Below, one piece after another: positions 8,845 through 17,091 of a stretch of DNA of 64,000 nt (positions are counted from its first letter, which is position 1; the number at the start of each line of letters is the position of its first letter). The DNA lies in NCBI RefSeq assembly GCF_032878875.1, contig NZ_CP118157.1:3410001-3474000 (forward strand), read 5' to 3'. The stretch is from Microbacterium sp. AB. Its GTDB lineage: Bacteria; Actinomycetota; Actinomycetes; Actinomycetales; Microbacteriaceae. Below the pieces are notes generated by a model. It saw only the letters and a list, made by a program, of their open reading frames with translations. It had not been told where the DNA came from and did no database searches. The position numbers and the translations under genes are program-made.

Positions 8845-8869
8845 GTGATTATGACGTCATGATGACTTC
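8845..8869. promoter_or_regulatory. GntR-type operator, tkt-proximal copy
   Basis: The 25-base element GTGATTATGACGTCATGATG... lies 19 bases upstream of the tkt start. It contains the near-palindrome GTCATGATGAC. An inverted near-copy is found at 8928-8952, next to the divergent GntR gene. The two elements match at 21 of 25 positions when read on opposite strands. Confidence 0.65.
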
Positions 8870-8927
8870 CTGCGCAAAATCCGCTGACCCAGCGGGTTCA
8901 TCCCCCACTTGCGAACAACGTGCCCGC

Positions 8928-8952
8928 CATGTCATCATGACGACATAACCAC
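8928..8952. promoter_or_regulatory. GntR-type operator, regulator-proximal copy
   Basis: Read on the minus strand this is GTGGTTATGTCGTCATGATG..., the partner of the element at 8845-8869. Its core GTCATCATGAC has perfect five-base arms. It lies about 40 bases upstream of the GntR start. Two mirrored sites flanking a divergent promoter region suggest control of both tkt and the regulator-PTS operon by the GntR protein. Confidence 0.65.
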
Positions 8953-8992
8953 TGGATCCCGCGATGCCGCGGCGGGCGGCGAGGAGGCAGCC

Positions 8993-9748
8993 ATGGCGAG
9001 CACGACAGGCACGAGCAAGTACCGCGCCGTCCGCGACAGCCTGCTGGAGCGCATCTCGTCGATGCGCGTCGGCGACAGGCTCCCGTCGGAGACCGTGCTC
9101 TGCGACGAGTTCGAGGTGAGCCGGATCACGCTGCGGCACGCCGTCGACGGGCTCGTGCAGGACGGAAGGCTCATCCGCGAGCACGGCCGCGGCACGTTCG
9201 TCAGCGCCCCCAGGCCCGGCGTGCACTACCCCGAGCGCTTCGCCGACGTCGTGACGGGCTTCCACCGGCAGCAGACCTCCGCCGGCCACACCGTCACCAC
9301 GCGCGTGCTGCGGCAGGAGCTCGTGCCCGCGGGCGAGAAGGTCGCGCGCCTCCTCGACCTGCCGGTGGGCGGCAGCGTCGTGGAGCTCGTCCGCCTGCGC
9401 TACGTGAACGGGCAGCTCCACCAGCACGTCGTCACCTATCTGCCCTACGAGCGGTTCCCCGAGACGGTGACGACCGACTTCACGAGCGGATCGCTCTACG
9501 ACCACCTCCACGAGCGGTACGGCGTCACCCTGACGCGCAACGACCTCACCGTGCGCGTGGAGGAGGCGACCCCCGACGTGGCCCTCAACCTCGACGTGGA
9601 GGTCGGCCTCCGTCTGCTCAGCGTCGCGTCGACGGTCCTCGACGCCGACGAGAGGCCCGTCGCGTTCGGCACGGCCCGGCACACGCCGCTCAACAGCGAG
9701 ATCGACCTCAGCCTGCGGATGGCAGGCCCCGCTCCCCAGGAGGCATGA
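8993..9748 (+). CDS. GntR family transcriptional regulator with UTRA domain (HutC subfamily)
   Basis: A 251-residue regulator. The winged helix at residues 5-75 shows the GntR pattern (RLPSETVLCDEFEVSRITLR, then GRGTFVSAP). A UTRA effector-binding domain follows, with VVELVRLRYVNGQ and the C-terminal strand beginning PVAFGTARHTPL. UTRA domains commonly sense sugar phosphates. The ATG at 8993 is preceded by GAGGAGG; a longer in-frame reading from 8909 would cover the operator. It is the first gene before the PTS IIA, and divergent from transketolase, and probably controls both through the mirrored palindromes. Confidence 0.92.
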   Translation: MASTTGTSKYRAVRDSLLERISSMRVGDRLPSETVLCDEFEVSRITLRHAVDGLVQDGRLIREHGRGTFVSAPRPGVHYPERFADVVTGFHRQQTSAGHTVTTRVLRQELVPAGEKVARLLDLPVGGSVVELVRLRYVNGQLHQHVVTYLPYERFPETVTTDFTSGSLYDHLHERYGVTLTRNDLTVRVEEATPDVALNLDVEVGLRLLSVASTVLDADERPVAFGTARHTPLNSEIDLSLRMAGPAPQEA

Positions 9749-9752
9749 CCCG

Positions 9753-10205
9753 ATGCTGACCACCCATCTGCGCGACGAGGACCTGCTCTTCGCCGAAGAC
9801 CTCGCCGGCTGGCGCGATGCGATCGAGCTCGTGTCGCACCCGCTCCTCGCGCGCGGCGACATCGAGCGCGCCTACGTCGACGCCATGATCGAGTCGATCG
9901 CGGCGGGCGGGACGTACATCGACCTCGGCTACGGGATCGCGCTCGCCCACGCGCGGCCGGAGCACGGGGTCGTGCGCACGGCCCTCTCGGCGCTGTGGGT
10001 GCGCCCCGCCGTGCTGCTGGGCGACGAGCCGGAGCATCCCATCTCCCTGTTCTTCTGCCTCGCGGCGGCCGACTCGTCGAGCCACCTCGCCGCCCTGGCG
10101 TCCCTCGGGGAGCTGCTCTCGGACGACTCCGCAAGGGAATCCCTCCTTGCGGCCCACGACACCGCCGGAGCCCTGGCGGTCCTCACGGCAGGAGAGACAC
10201 GATGA
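9753..10205 (+). CDS. ulaC: PTS sugar transporter subunit IIA (mannitol/fructose-ascorbate class)
   Basis: A 150-residue cytoplasmic phosphocarrier that takes phosphate from HPr and passes it to IIB. The phosphorylatable His is His66 in GIALAHARPEHG, as in EIIA type-2 domains. It starts four bases after the GntR stop and overlaps ulaB by four bases (ATGA). Together with the following IIB and IIC it forms an ascorbate-family (Ula/SgaT type) permease. The real substrate may be ascorbate or another sugar acid or pentitol, since no UlaD/E/F enzymes are found here. Confidence 0.88.
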   Translation: MLTTHLRDEDLLFAEDLAGWRDAIELVSHPLLARGDIERAYVDAMIESIAAGGTYIDLGYGIALAHARPEHGVVRTALSALWVRPAVLLGDEPEHPISLFFCLAAADSSSHLAALASLGELLSDDSARESLLAAHDTAGALAVLTAGETR

Positions 10206-10489
10206 CGAAGTTCCTCGCGGTCTGCAGCACCGGACTCGGCAGCAGCTTCATGGTGCACATGAACATCGAGAAGGTCCTGGGGGAGCTCGGCATCGGCGGC
10301 GTCGACGTCGACCACGCCGACCTCGGCTCCGTCTCGCGCGGCGACGCCGACGCGGTCTTCGTCGGCCGCGACATCGCGGAGGCCGCCCAGGGTCTCGGCG
10401 ACGTCGTCGTGCTCGACAGCATCATCGATCTCGGCGAGCTGCGCGGCAAGGTGGCCGAGGCCGCCCGCCGCCACGGACTCACCGACTGA
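10202..10489 (+). CDS. ulaB: PTS sugar transporter subunit IIB (ascorbate family)
   Basis: A 95-residue IIB protein. The phosphocysteine is Cys8 in the P-loop CSTGLGSSFM, typical of the lactose/ascorbate IIB fold. It transfers phosphate from IIA to the sugar bound by IIC. Its start overlaps the ulaC stop as ATGA; 45 bases containing a 16-base palindrome separate it from the IIC gene. Confidence 0.92.
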   Translation: MTKFLAVCSTGLGSSFMVHMNIEKVLGELGIGGVDVDHADLGSVSRGDADAVFVGRDIAEAAQGLGDVVVLDSIIDLGELRGKVAEAARRHGLTD

Positions 10490-10494
10490 CCCCT

Positions 10495-10510
10495 CCCGGC
10501 CGCGGCCGGG
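10495..10510. repeat. Perfect 16-base palindrome between ulaB and ulaA
   Basis: CCCGGCCGCGGCCGGG is fully self-complementary and lies in the 45-base gap between the IIB and IIC genes, just before the IIC ribosome site. It could be an RNA processing or attenuation element, or simply a GC-rich chance palindrome. Confidence 0.3.
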
Positions 10511-10534
10511 ACACACGGAAGGAATGCATCTGCC

Positions 10535-11944
10535 ATGGATGCGGTACTCGATGTCCTCCTGGACATCTTCACGAAGCCGGCGGTGATCGTCGCGCTCATC
10601 GCCCTCATCGGGCTCGCCGTCCAGGGCAAGCCCTTCAGCGACGTCCTCAAGGGGACGGTCAGGACCCTCGTCGGCTTCCTCGTCCTCGCGGCGGGCGCCG
10701 GGGTGGTCGTGGGCGCCCTCGACCCGTTCGGCGAGATGTTCCAGCACGCGTTCGACGTGCAGGGCGTCGTGCCGAACAACGAGGCGATCGTGGCGCAGGT
10801 GCTGCTCGACTACGGGTCGGCGGCGGCGCTGATCTTCTTCTTCGGGATGATCGTCAACATCGTCCTGGCCGCGACGACGCGGTTCAAGTACGTCTACCTG
10901 TCGGGGCACGTGGCCTTCTACATCGCCGCGATGTTCGCCGTCATCCTCGGCGTGGCCGGGTTCGAGCCCTGGGCCGTCGTGCTCTGGGGCTCGCTCGCCC
11001 AGGGCGTCTACATGGTCGTCTCGCCCGCGCTCGTCCAGCCGTTCATGCGCCGCGTCACGGGCGGCGACGACGTCGCCCTCGGCCACACGGGCGGCACCGG
11101 CATCGCCCTGGGCGGCCTCGTCGCCCTGCTCACGCGCGGGAAGGGGACGTCCAAGTCCACGGAGGACCTCGACCTCCCCAAGGGGCTCGGCTTCCTCCGC
11201 GACACGACGGTCATCGTCGCCCTCTCGATGGCGTTGATCTACATCGTCGTGGGGCTCTTCGCCGGAGCGCCCTACATCGAGGGCGAGCTGTCGGACGGAG
11301 AGAACTTCATCGTCTACCTGGTCATCCTCGCCGCGACGTTCTCCGGAGGGGTCTTCATCATCCTCGCCGGCGTGCGCGTCGTGCTGGCCGAGATCGTCCC
11401 CGCCTTCAAGGGCGTCTCGGAGCGCCTCGTGAAGAACGCCAAGCCCGCCCTCGACGTCCCGATCGTGTTCACCTTCGCGCCGAACGCCGTGCTCATCGGC
11501 TTCCTCGCGAGCTTCGTCGGCGGCATCGTCGGGATGCTCGGGATGGTCGCCCTCGGCACGACGATCGTCATCCCCGGCGTCGTCGCCCACTTCATGACGG
11601 GGGCCGCCGCCGGCGTCATCGGCAACGCCGCGGGCGGACGCCGCGGAGCCGTCCTCAGCGCGTTCGTGAACGGCCTCGCGATCACCTTCCTGCCGCTCCT
11701 CCTGCTCCCCGTCCTCGGGGACATCGGGTTCGCCAACTCGACGTTCTCCGACGCCGACTACGGGGTGTTCGGCCTCCTCCTCGGCGGGCTCTCCGCGGCG
11801 GGCGGGCAGATCGCCATCGTCGTCGGCATCGTCGCGTCCCTCGTCGTGCTGTACGTGCTCACGTTCGCGCTGCGCCGGCGCGATGCCGCCGCCTCGGCCG
11901 ACGACGGGTCCGCCGCCGACGCCGAGAGGCCGGCACGGCGCTGA
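10535..11944 (+). CDS. ulaA: PTS ascorbate-family transporter subunit IIC
   Basis: A 469-residue polytopic membrane protein with about ten to eleven hydrophobic segments. It matches the UlaA/SgaT IIC family in length and in motifs such as VPNNEAIVAQ, the glycine-rich GHTGGTGIALGG and FVNGLAITFLPLLLLP. It forms the membrane channel and sugar site of the PTS. GGAAGGAA precedes the ATG. It is the last PTS gene, ending just before a hairpin. Confidence 0.94.
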   Translation: MDAVLDVLLDIFTKPAVIVALIALIGLAVQGKPFSDVLKGTVRTLVGFLVLAAGAGVVVGALDPFGEMFQHAFDVQGVVPNNEAIVAQVLLDYGSAAALIFFFGMIVNIVLAATTRFKYVYLSGHVAFYIAAMFAVILGVAGFEPWAVVLWGSLAQGVYMVVSPALVQPFMRRVTGGDDVALGHTGGTGIALGGLVALLTRGKGTSKSTEDLDLPKGLGFLRDTTVIVALSMALIYIVVGLFAGAPYIEGELSDGENFIVYLVILAATFSGGVFIILAGVRVVLAEIVPAFKGVSERLVKNAKPALDVPIVFTFAPNAVLIGFLASFVGGIVGMLGMVALGTTIVIPGVVAHFMTGAAAGVIGNAAGGRRGAVLSAFVNGLAITFLPLLLLPVLGDIGFANSTFSDADYGVFGLLLGGLSAAGGQIAIVVGIVASLVVLYVLTFALRRRDAAASADDGSAADAERPARR

Positions 11945-11953
11945 GGATCGATA

Positions 11954-11990
11954 CGATGCGTGCGGGGCGGGCATCGCCTCGCACGCATCG
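11954..11990. terminator. Hairpin after the PTS operon
   Basis: CGATGCGTGCG (11954-11964) and CGCACGCATCG (11980-11990) form a perfect 11-bp stem with a 15-base loop, ten bases after the ulaA stop. It is a likely terminator or attenuator separating the PTS operon from the HAD gene. An ATG at 11956 in frame with the HAD gene lies inside the stem, which argues against that start. Confidence 0.65.
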
Positions 11991-12006
11991 GAACGGAGCA
12001 CCCGAG

Positions 12007-12663
12007 TTGACCACACGACGCTTCCCCGTCGACGGCATCCTCTTCGACTGCGACGGCGTCCTCGTCGACTCGCTGGAGCCCGCGGCGATCGCGTGGGACG
12101 CCTGGGCCGCGCGCTACTCCCCCGGCTACGACTTCCGCTCGCAGATCGCGCACGGCGTGCGCGCCGCCGACACGGTCGCCGGGCTGGTCGAGCCACAGGT
12201 CTTCGACGAGGCCGTCGCGGCGCTCGAAGAGGAGGAGGTCCTCGGCGCGGCCGCCACCCGGCCCATCCCCGGGGCGGTCGCGCTGACGACGTCGATCCCT
12301 CTCGGCCGCTGGGCGGTCGTCACCTCCGCCGCACGACGTCTCGCCGTCGCACGGCTCGCCGCAGCGGGGCATCCCGCGCCGTCGGCGCTCGTCACGGCGG
12401 ACGACGTCGAGCACGGCAAGCCCCATCCCGACCCGTACCTGCGGGGCGCCGAGGCGCTGCGCGTCCCCGTGCACGCGTGCGCCGTCTTCGAGGACGCGCC
12501 CGCGGGCGTTCGCGCCGCGCGGGCGGCGGGCGCCGGCCTCGTCGTCGGCGTGGGCGACCATCTCGAGGGCGAGCCGGTCGACGCCCACGTCGACGACCTG
12601 TCGGCGGCCGCCTACGAGGACGGCGCGATCCTCATCCGCACCGCACCGGCCGAGGCCGCCTGA
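12007..12663 (+). CDS. HAD-IA family hydrolase, sugar-phosphatase type
   Basis: A 218-residue haloacid-dehalogenase-like phosphatase of the beta-PGM/YfbT type. Motif I is FDCDGVLVDS with nucleophile Asp14 and acid/base Asp16. The motif III lysine lies in EHGKPHPDPY and motif IV is FEDAPAGVRAA. The start chosen is the TTG at 12007, preceded by GGAG at eight bases; the upstream ATG lies in a hairpin. It follows the PTS genes and may dephosphorylate a PTS product or a toxic sugar phosphate (inference from position). Substrate is not determined. Confidence 0.88.
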   Translation: MTTRRFPVDGILFDCDGVLVDSLEPAAIAWDAWAARYSPGYDFRSQIAHGVRAADTVAGLVEPQVFDEAVAALEEEEVLGAAATRPIPGAVALTTSIPLGRWAVVTSAARRLAVARLAAAGHPAPSALVTADDVEHGKPHPDPYLRGAEALRVPVHACAVFEDAPAGVRAARAAGAGLVVGVGDHLEGEPVDAHVDDLSAAAYEDGAILIRTAPAEAA

Positions 12664-12723
12664 CGACGTCCGCGGGCATCGCTCGCGGCCCGAGGCGAGA
12701 CGGACGAGCCCGCGCCGGCCGCC

Positions 12724-14094
12724 CTACCCCAGCGTGCGGACGAGCTTGTGGTTGGCGAACTCCCGGAGACCGTGGTCGCCGAGCTCGCGGCCGATGCCGG
12801 AGGCCTTGACCCCGCCGAAGGGCGTGTCCGGCTGGGTGACCGACGGCCCGTTCACGGCGACCATGCCGACGTCGAGCTCCGCGATCACCCGCTCCAGCGC
12901 GCCCCTGTCGGCGCCGAAGACGACGCTGCCCAGACCGTACGGCGTGTCGTTCGCGAGATCGATCGCCTCGTCGACCGAGTGCACGCGATGGACGACCGCG
13001 ACGGGCCCGAAGATCTCCTCGCGGTACGCGCGGGCCGAGGCGGGGACGTCCACGAGCACGGTCGGCTCGACGAACGCGCCGGGCCGCTCCAGGCGGCGTC
13101 CGCCCACGAGGGCGCGCGCGCCGTGCGCGAGGGCGTCGTCCACCTGCTCGACGACGCGGCGCGCCGCCGCCTCCGAGGACAGGGGGCCCATGTCGACGTC
13201 GTCGGAGGGATCCCCCACGGTCAGGCGGTTGACGCCCGCCGCGAAGGCCGTCGTGAACCGGTCGTAGACCTCGTCGAGCACGATGAAGCGCTTGGAGGCG
13301 GTGCAGGCCTGGCCGGCGTTCTGCATGCGCCCGAAGACCGCGGCCTCCACGGCGGCGTCCAGGTCGGCGTCGGCCAGGACGATGAACGGATCGGACCCCC
13401 CGAGCTCGAGCACGACCTTCTTCCCGGCGGCGCCCGCGGCCGCCGCCACGGCGCGTCCGGCGCGCTCCGAGCCCGTGAGGGAGACGCCCTGCACCTCGGG
13501 CCGCGCGATGAGGTCGGCGATCTGCGCCTCCGTCGCGTGGATCCGCGTGTGCGCGCCGGCGGGGAAGCCGGCCTCGGCGAGGACCGCGTCGAACGCCTCG
13601 GCCGACTCGGGGCACGCGGGCGCGGGCTTCAGGAGGACGGTGTTCCCGAGGAGCAGATTGGGCGCGGAGAGGCGCGCGACCTGGTAGTACGGGTAGTTCC
13701 AGGGCATGATGCCGAGGACGACGCCGACGGGCGCCGTCCGCACGACGGCCTCCCCCGGGCTCGTGTCGATGCGGTGATCGGCGAGGACGGCCGGGCCGCG
13801 GTCGGCGTAGTGCGCGAAGATCGCCGCCACCAGATCGACCTCCGCGAGCGCCTGCGCGGTGGGCTTGCCCATCTCCCGCGTCGCGATCGCCGCGAGGCGC
13901 TCCCGCTCGCGGCGGAAGACGCGCGCGGCCTCCCTCAGGTGTCCGGCGCGCTCCGCCACGGTGCGCCTCCGCCACGCCCGGTACGCGGCGTCGGCCGCGG
14001 TCACGGCCGTGCCGAGCTCGTCGTCGGTCGCCGTGGGGTAGGCGCGGAGCGTCCGCCCCGACGCGGGGTCGGTCACGGCGTAGCGGGCCGTCAT
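12724..14094 (-). CDS. NAD(P)-dependent aldehyde dehydrogenase, succinate-semialdehyde type
   Basis: A 456-residue aldehyde dehydrogenase. The catalytic Cys264 is in NAGQACTASKRF, the general base Glu230 in VLELGGSDPF, and the N-terminal signature is PWNYPYYQVARLSAPNLLLG. Length and motifs match the Sad/GabD-like group that oxidises succinate semialdehyde and related aldehydes. It is the last gene of a six-gene catabolic operon; its ATG overlaps the stop of the amidohydrolase by four bases. It would logically oxidise an aldehyde released by the upstream thiamine-diphosphate enzyme. Exact aldehyde unknown. Confidence 0.9.
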   Translation of the reverse strand: MTARYAVTDPASGRTLRAYPTATDDELGTAVTAADAAYRAWRRRTVAERAGHLREAARVFRRERERLAAIATREMGKPTAQALAEVDLVAAIFAHYADRGPAVLADHRIDTSPGEAVVRTAPVGVVLGIMPWNYPYYQVARLSAPNLLLGNTVLLKPAPACPESAEAFDAVLAEAGFPAGAHTRIHATEAQIADLIARPEVQGVSLTGSERAGRAVAAAAGAAGKKVVLELGGSDPFIVLADADLDAAVEAAVFGRMQNAGQACTASKRFIVLDEVYDRFTTAFAAGVNRLTVGDPSDDVDMGPLSSEAAARRVVEQVDDALAHGARALVGGRRLERPGAFVEPTVLVDVPASARAYREEIFGPVAVVHRVHSVDEAIDLANDTPYGLGSVVFGADRGALERVIAELDVGMVAVNGPSVTQPDTPFGGVKASGIGRELGDHGLREFANHKLVRTLG

Positions 14095-15374
14095 GCCGCC
14101 TCCTCAGGGTTCAGCTGCCCCGCCGCGAGACGGGCGACGACGTCGGTGAGCACATCGAGCCCCGCGAGCATGTCGTCGTCGCGCGTGTGCTCGCCCTCGT
14201 TGTGCGAGACGCCCTCGACCGAGGGCACGAAGAGCATGACCGTGGGGACGCGCTCCTTCATGTTGATCGAATCGTGCCCGGCGACCGTGAGGATCTCCGT
14301 CGAGGCGTGCCCGCGATCGCGGGCGCTGCGCCGCGCGAGCTCCACGCCCTCGGGCTGATAGGGGTTGACTCCCCAGGAGTGCGACAGCCTCGCCTCCACG
14401 TCCACCCCGGCCTCTGCGCGGATGCGATCGAGCTCCGCGGCGAGGCGGGCGTCGGCCTCGGCGAGCACGCCCTCGTCCGGTGTCCGCAGGTCCAGCAGGA
14501 GCGAGACGCGCGAGGCGACGACGACGGGCGAGTTGGGGTACACGTCGAGCTTTCCCACCGCGGTGTGCAGGACGCCGGGGAACTCGTCGGCGAGCCGTCG
14601 GGCGAAGGCGACGAGGAGCGACGCCCCGAAGAGCGCGTCCCGCCGGTCCGCCATGACCGTGGCGCCCGAATGGGCCTGCTCGCCCTCGACGACGATCTCG
14701 TACTTGCTCGCCGCCCAGCTCGCCGTGACGAGCCCGATGGTGATGCCCCCGTTCTCCAGGAGACGCCCCTGCTCGATGTGGATCTCGGCCGAGCACGCCG
14801 CCGATGGCCCGTCGCCGTCACCGGTCATCCCCGTGCCCGCGAGCGCGTCCCGCACGCTGACGCCGTCCCGGTCGCGCGTCTCCAGCGCGTCCTCCAGCGG
14901 GAGGACTCCCGTGTAGACGCTCGAGCCCATCATCGACGGGACGAACCGGGACCCCTCCTCGTTGAACCAGTTGACGACGGCGAGGTTGAACCTCGGCGTC
15001 TCACCCGAGGCGCGCCAGCGGCGGGCGAGCCGGAAGGCGGCATGCGCCGCGGCCAGCACGCCGTACGCGCCGTCGAAGCGCCCCGCCGTCGGCTGCGAGT
15101 CCATGTGCGACCCGACCAGGACGTACGGCGCGCCCGGGGTCGGCTCGAGGAGGCCGAACTGGTTGCCGATCCGGTCGTACTCGACGCGCAGTCCCTCCGC
15201 CTCGAGGAGGCCGGCGAGCCAGCGACGCTGCGCGATGTCCGCGGCGGTCGCCGCCTGACGGTCGACGCCGCCGCGCGCGGTGGCTCCGAAGCCGCTCATC
15301 GTCTCGAAGTCCTGCAGGAAGGCGACGTCGGCGGTCTGCGCCTCCGGTCCGTGGGCGAAGACGGATGTGTTCAT
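14091..15374 (-). CDS. Zinc-dependent amidohydrolase (N-carbamoyl-L-amino-acid hydrolase / allantoate amidohydrolase family)
   Basis: A 427-residue M20-family dimetal enzyme. The metal-binding segments are LVGSHMDSQPTAGRFDGAYG (His, Asp), NEEGSRF (Glu), IHIEQGRLLE (His) and a C-terminal GHDSINM. The family hydrolyses N-carbamoyl amino acids, ureidoglycine-type compounds or allantoate, releasing ammonia and CO2 or an amino acid. The start MNTSVFAHG at 15374 has GAGGAG upstream; a longer frame exists but lacks a ribosome site. It sits between a TPP enzyme and an aldehyde dehydrogenase, so its substrate is probably a ureido or carbamoyl intermediate of the same pathway (inference). Confidence 0.88.
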   Translation of the reverse strand: MNTSVFAHGPEAQTADVAFLQDFETMSGFGATARGGVDRQAATAADIAQRRWLAGLLEAEGLRVEYDRIGNQFGLLEPTPGAPYVLVGSHMDSQPTAGRFDGAYGVLAAAHAAFRLARRWRASGETPRFNLAVVNWFNEEGSRFVPSMMGSSVYTGVLPLEDALETRDRDGVSVRDALAGTGMTGDGDGPSAACSAEIHIEQGRLLENGGITIGLVTASWAASKYEIVVEGEQAHSGATVMADRRDALFGASLLVAFARRLADEFPGVLHTAVGKLDVYPNSPVVVASRVSLLLDLRTPDEGVLAEADARLAAELDRIRAEAGVDVEARLSHSWGVNPYQPEGVELARRSARDRGHASTEILTVAGHDSINMKERVPTVMLFVPSVEGVSHNEGEHTRDDDMLAGLDVLTDVVARLAAGQLNPEEAA

Positions 15375-15396
15375 GCGCTGATACTCCTCGTGTGGC

Positions 15397-17091
15397 TCAC
15401 GCTGCGGACGACGGGGAACGGACGCCGGGGTCCTGCCGCACGTGCAGCACGGCCGGCAGGCCGCTCGCCCGTGCCCGCCGATACGCATCGCGGAACTGCG
15501 ATGTGCGGGTGATGGTCTCGCCGAAGGCTCCGAACGATCGGCCGTAGGCGGCGAAGTCCGGGTTCGTCAGGTGCGTCCCGGACGGCCGGCCGGGGTAGTG
15601 GGCCTCCTGGTGCTCGCGGATCGTCGCGTACACGCCGTTGTCGACGACGACCGCCACGAACGCGGCCCCGTATCCGACGGCGGTGGCGATCTCCTGCCCG
15701 TTCATGAGGAAGCAGCCGTCTCCGGCCACCGAGACGACCTCCCGGCGGGGGAACGCGAGCGCTGCGGCGACCGCCGCCGGGATGCCCATCCCCATGGCGC
15801 CGTTGCGCGGAGCGACCAGCGTCGCGGTGCGGTGGTGCGGGAGGTATCGCGCCGCCCACAGCGCGTGGTTGCCGGCGCCGTACGTGATCACGGCGTCCCG
15901 GGTCAGCTCCTCCCGCAGCACCGCCATGATCCCCGTCAGGTCGGCGTACCCGTCCTCGGCGTCCTCTCGGAGGACGGGGCGGGAGAACGCCCGGTGGGCG
16001 TCGACGGCCGAGGCGAGGCGGTCGGCGCCGTGGACGTCGCGCCCTCCCGCGGGGTCGAGCGTCTCCAGGCCGCGGACGAAGGCGACCGGATCCGACACGA
16101 TGACCTGGTCGACGCGACCGCCGTGGCCCTTCGGCTCGGACGGCAGCACGAGCACGGTCTCCGCCTGCTGGCCGAGCGTGTAGCCGTCGCTGAGCACATC
16201 GGTGCGCGCCGTGCCGACGAAGACCGCGAGATCCGCGTCGTCCAGGAGCGCCGCCGCGGCGTCCGCCCGTCCGTAGCCCAGGGCTCCGGCGTAGGCGCTC
16301 CGCCCGTCCGCGAGCGCATGCGGGATCGCGTCGTACGCGCGGAAGTCGGCCAGGACGGGGATCCGGTGCGTCAGCGCCCACCCGTGCAGAGCGGCGCCCG
16401 CGTCGTCCGTCCAGCCCTCTCCGCCGACGACGAGCACGGGGCGGTCGGCGGCGTGCAGGCGAGCGGCCAGCTCGGCCAGGTCCGCCCGCGACGGCCCGCC
16501 CTGCGCCGTCGCCGCGGGCCCGACCGTGCCCTCGCCCCCCGCGGAGAGCCGCAGGACGTCCTCGGGAAGCCCCACCACGACGGGGCCCGGACGCCCCGAT
16601 CGCGCGATCCGGAAGGCCTCCGACACGACGCGGGCCGCCGAAGCCGGGTCGTCCACGCTCACGACGTGCTTCGCCGTGCTGCCGAACCATCCCGTGAGGT
16701 CGAACTCCTGGAACGCCTCGCGCCCCCGGTCGGCGACGGGGATGAGACCGATGAACAGCACCAGCGGCGTCGCGTCCTGCCAGGCCGTGTGGACGGCGAT
16801 GAACGCGTTCGCCGCGCCCGGGCCGCGCGTGACGAGGGCGACGCCCGGCACGCCGGTGAGACGTCCCTCCGCGAGCGCCATGAAGCCCGCTCCCCCCTCC
16901 TGACGCGTCACGACGGTCTCGATGACGGAGTCGTGCAGCCCGTCGAGCACGTCGAGGTACGACTCCCCCGGCACGCCGTACACGCGCCTCACGCCCTCGC
17001 GCTCGAGCTGGGCGACGATGAGGTGGCCTGCGGACCGGCCGGGCGCGGGCGCTTCGGCTTCGAGCGGAGGCCGGGGGTCGATCGCGGTCAT
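15397..17091 (-). CDS. Thiamine-pyrophosphate-dependent enzyme (acetolactate synthase / 2-oxoacid decarboxylase-like)
   Basis: A 564-residue protein with the three-domain TPP enzyme layout. The N-terminal pyrimidine-binding domain has the catalytic Glu65 in TRQEGGAGFMALAEGR. The C-terminal domain has the ThDP/Mg motif SVAGDGCFLMNGQE followed by VVVDNGVYATIREHQ. It resembles acetolactate-synthase-like and benzoylformate-decarboxylase-like proteins; no regulatory subunit is nearby, so a catabolic role is likelier than valine/isoleucine synthesis. It overlaps the RraA-like gene by four bases. In context it may decarboxylate or ligate a 2-oxoacid made upstream. Confidence 0.88.
   Translation of the reverse strand: MTAIDPRPPLEAEAPAPGRSAGHLIVAQLEREGVRRVYGVPGESYLDVLDGLHDSVIETVVTRQEGGAGFMALAEGRLTGVPGVALVTRGPGAANAFIAVHTAWQDATPLVLFIGLIPVADRGREAFQEFDLTGWFGSTAKHVVSVDDPASAARVVSEAFRIARSGRPGPVVVGLPEDVLRLSAGGEGTVGPAATAQGGPSRADLAELAARLHAADRPVLVVGGEGWTDDAGAALHGWALTHRIPVLADFRAYDAIPHALADGRSAYAGALGYGRADAAAALLDDADLAVFVGTARTDVLSDGYTLGQQAETVLVLPSEPKGHGGRVDQVIVSDPVAFVRGLETLDPAGGRDVHGADRLASAVDAHRAFSRPVLREDAEDGYADLTGIMAVLREELTRDAVITYGAGNHALWAARYLPHHRTATLVAPRNGAMGMGIPAAVAAALAFPRREVVSVAGDGCFLMNGQEIATAVGYGAAFVAVVVDNGVYATIREHQEAHYPGRPSGTHLTNPDFAAYGRSFGAFGETITRTSQFRDAYRRARASGLPAVLHVRQDPGVRSPSSAA

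Noticed and set aside
9929..12196. Open frame of 755 codons antisense to the PTS genes
   Set aside because: It is highly acidic and repetitive with no domain, and runs opposite to ulaC, ulaB and ulaA, which are unambiguous.
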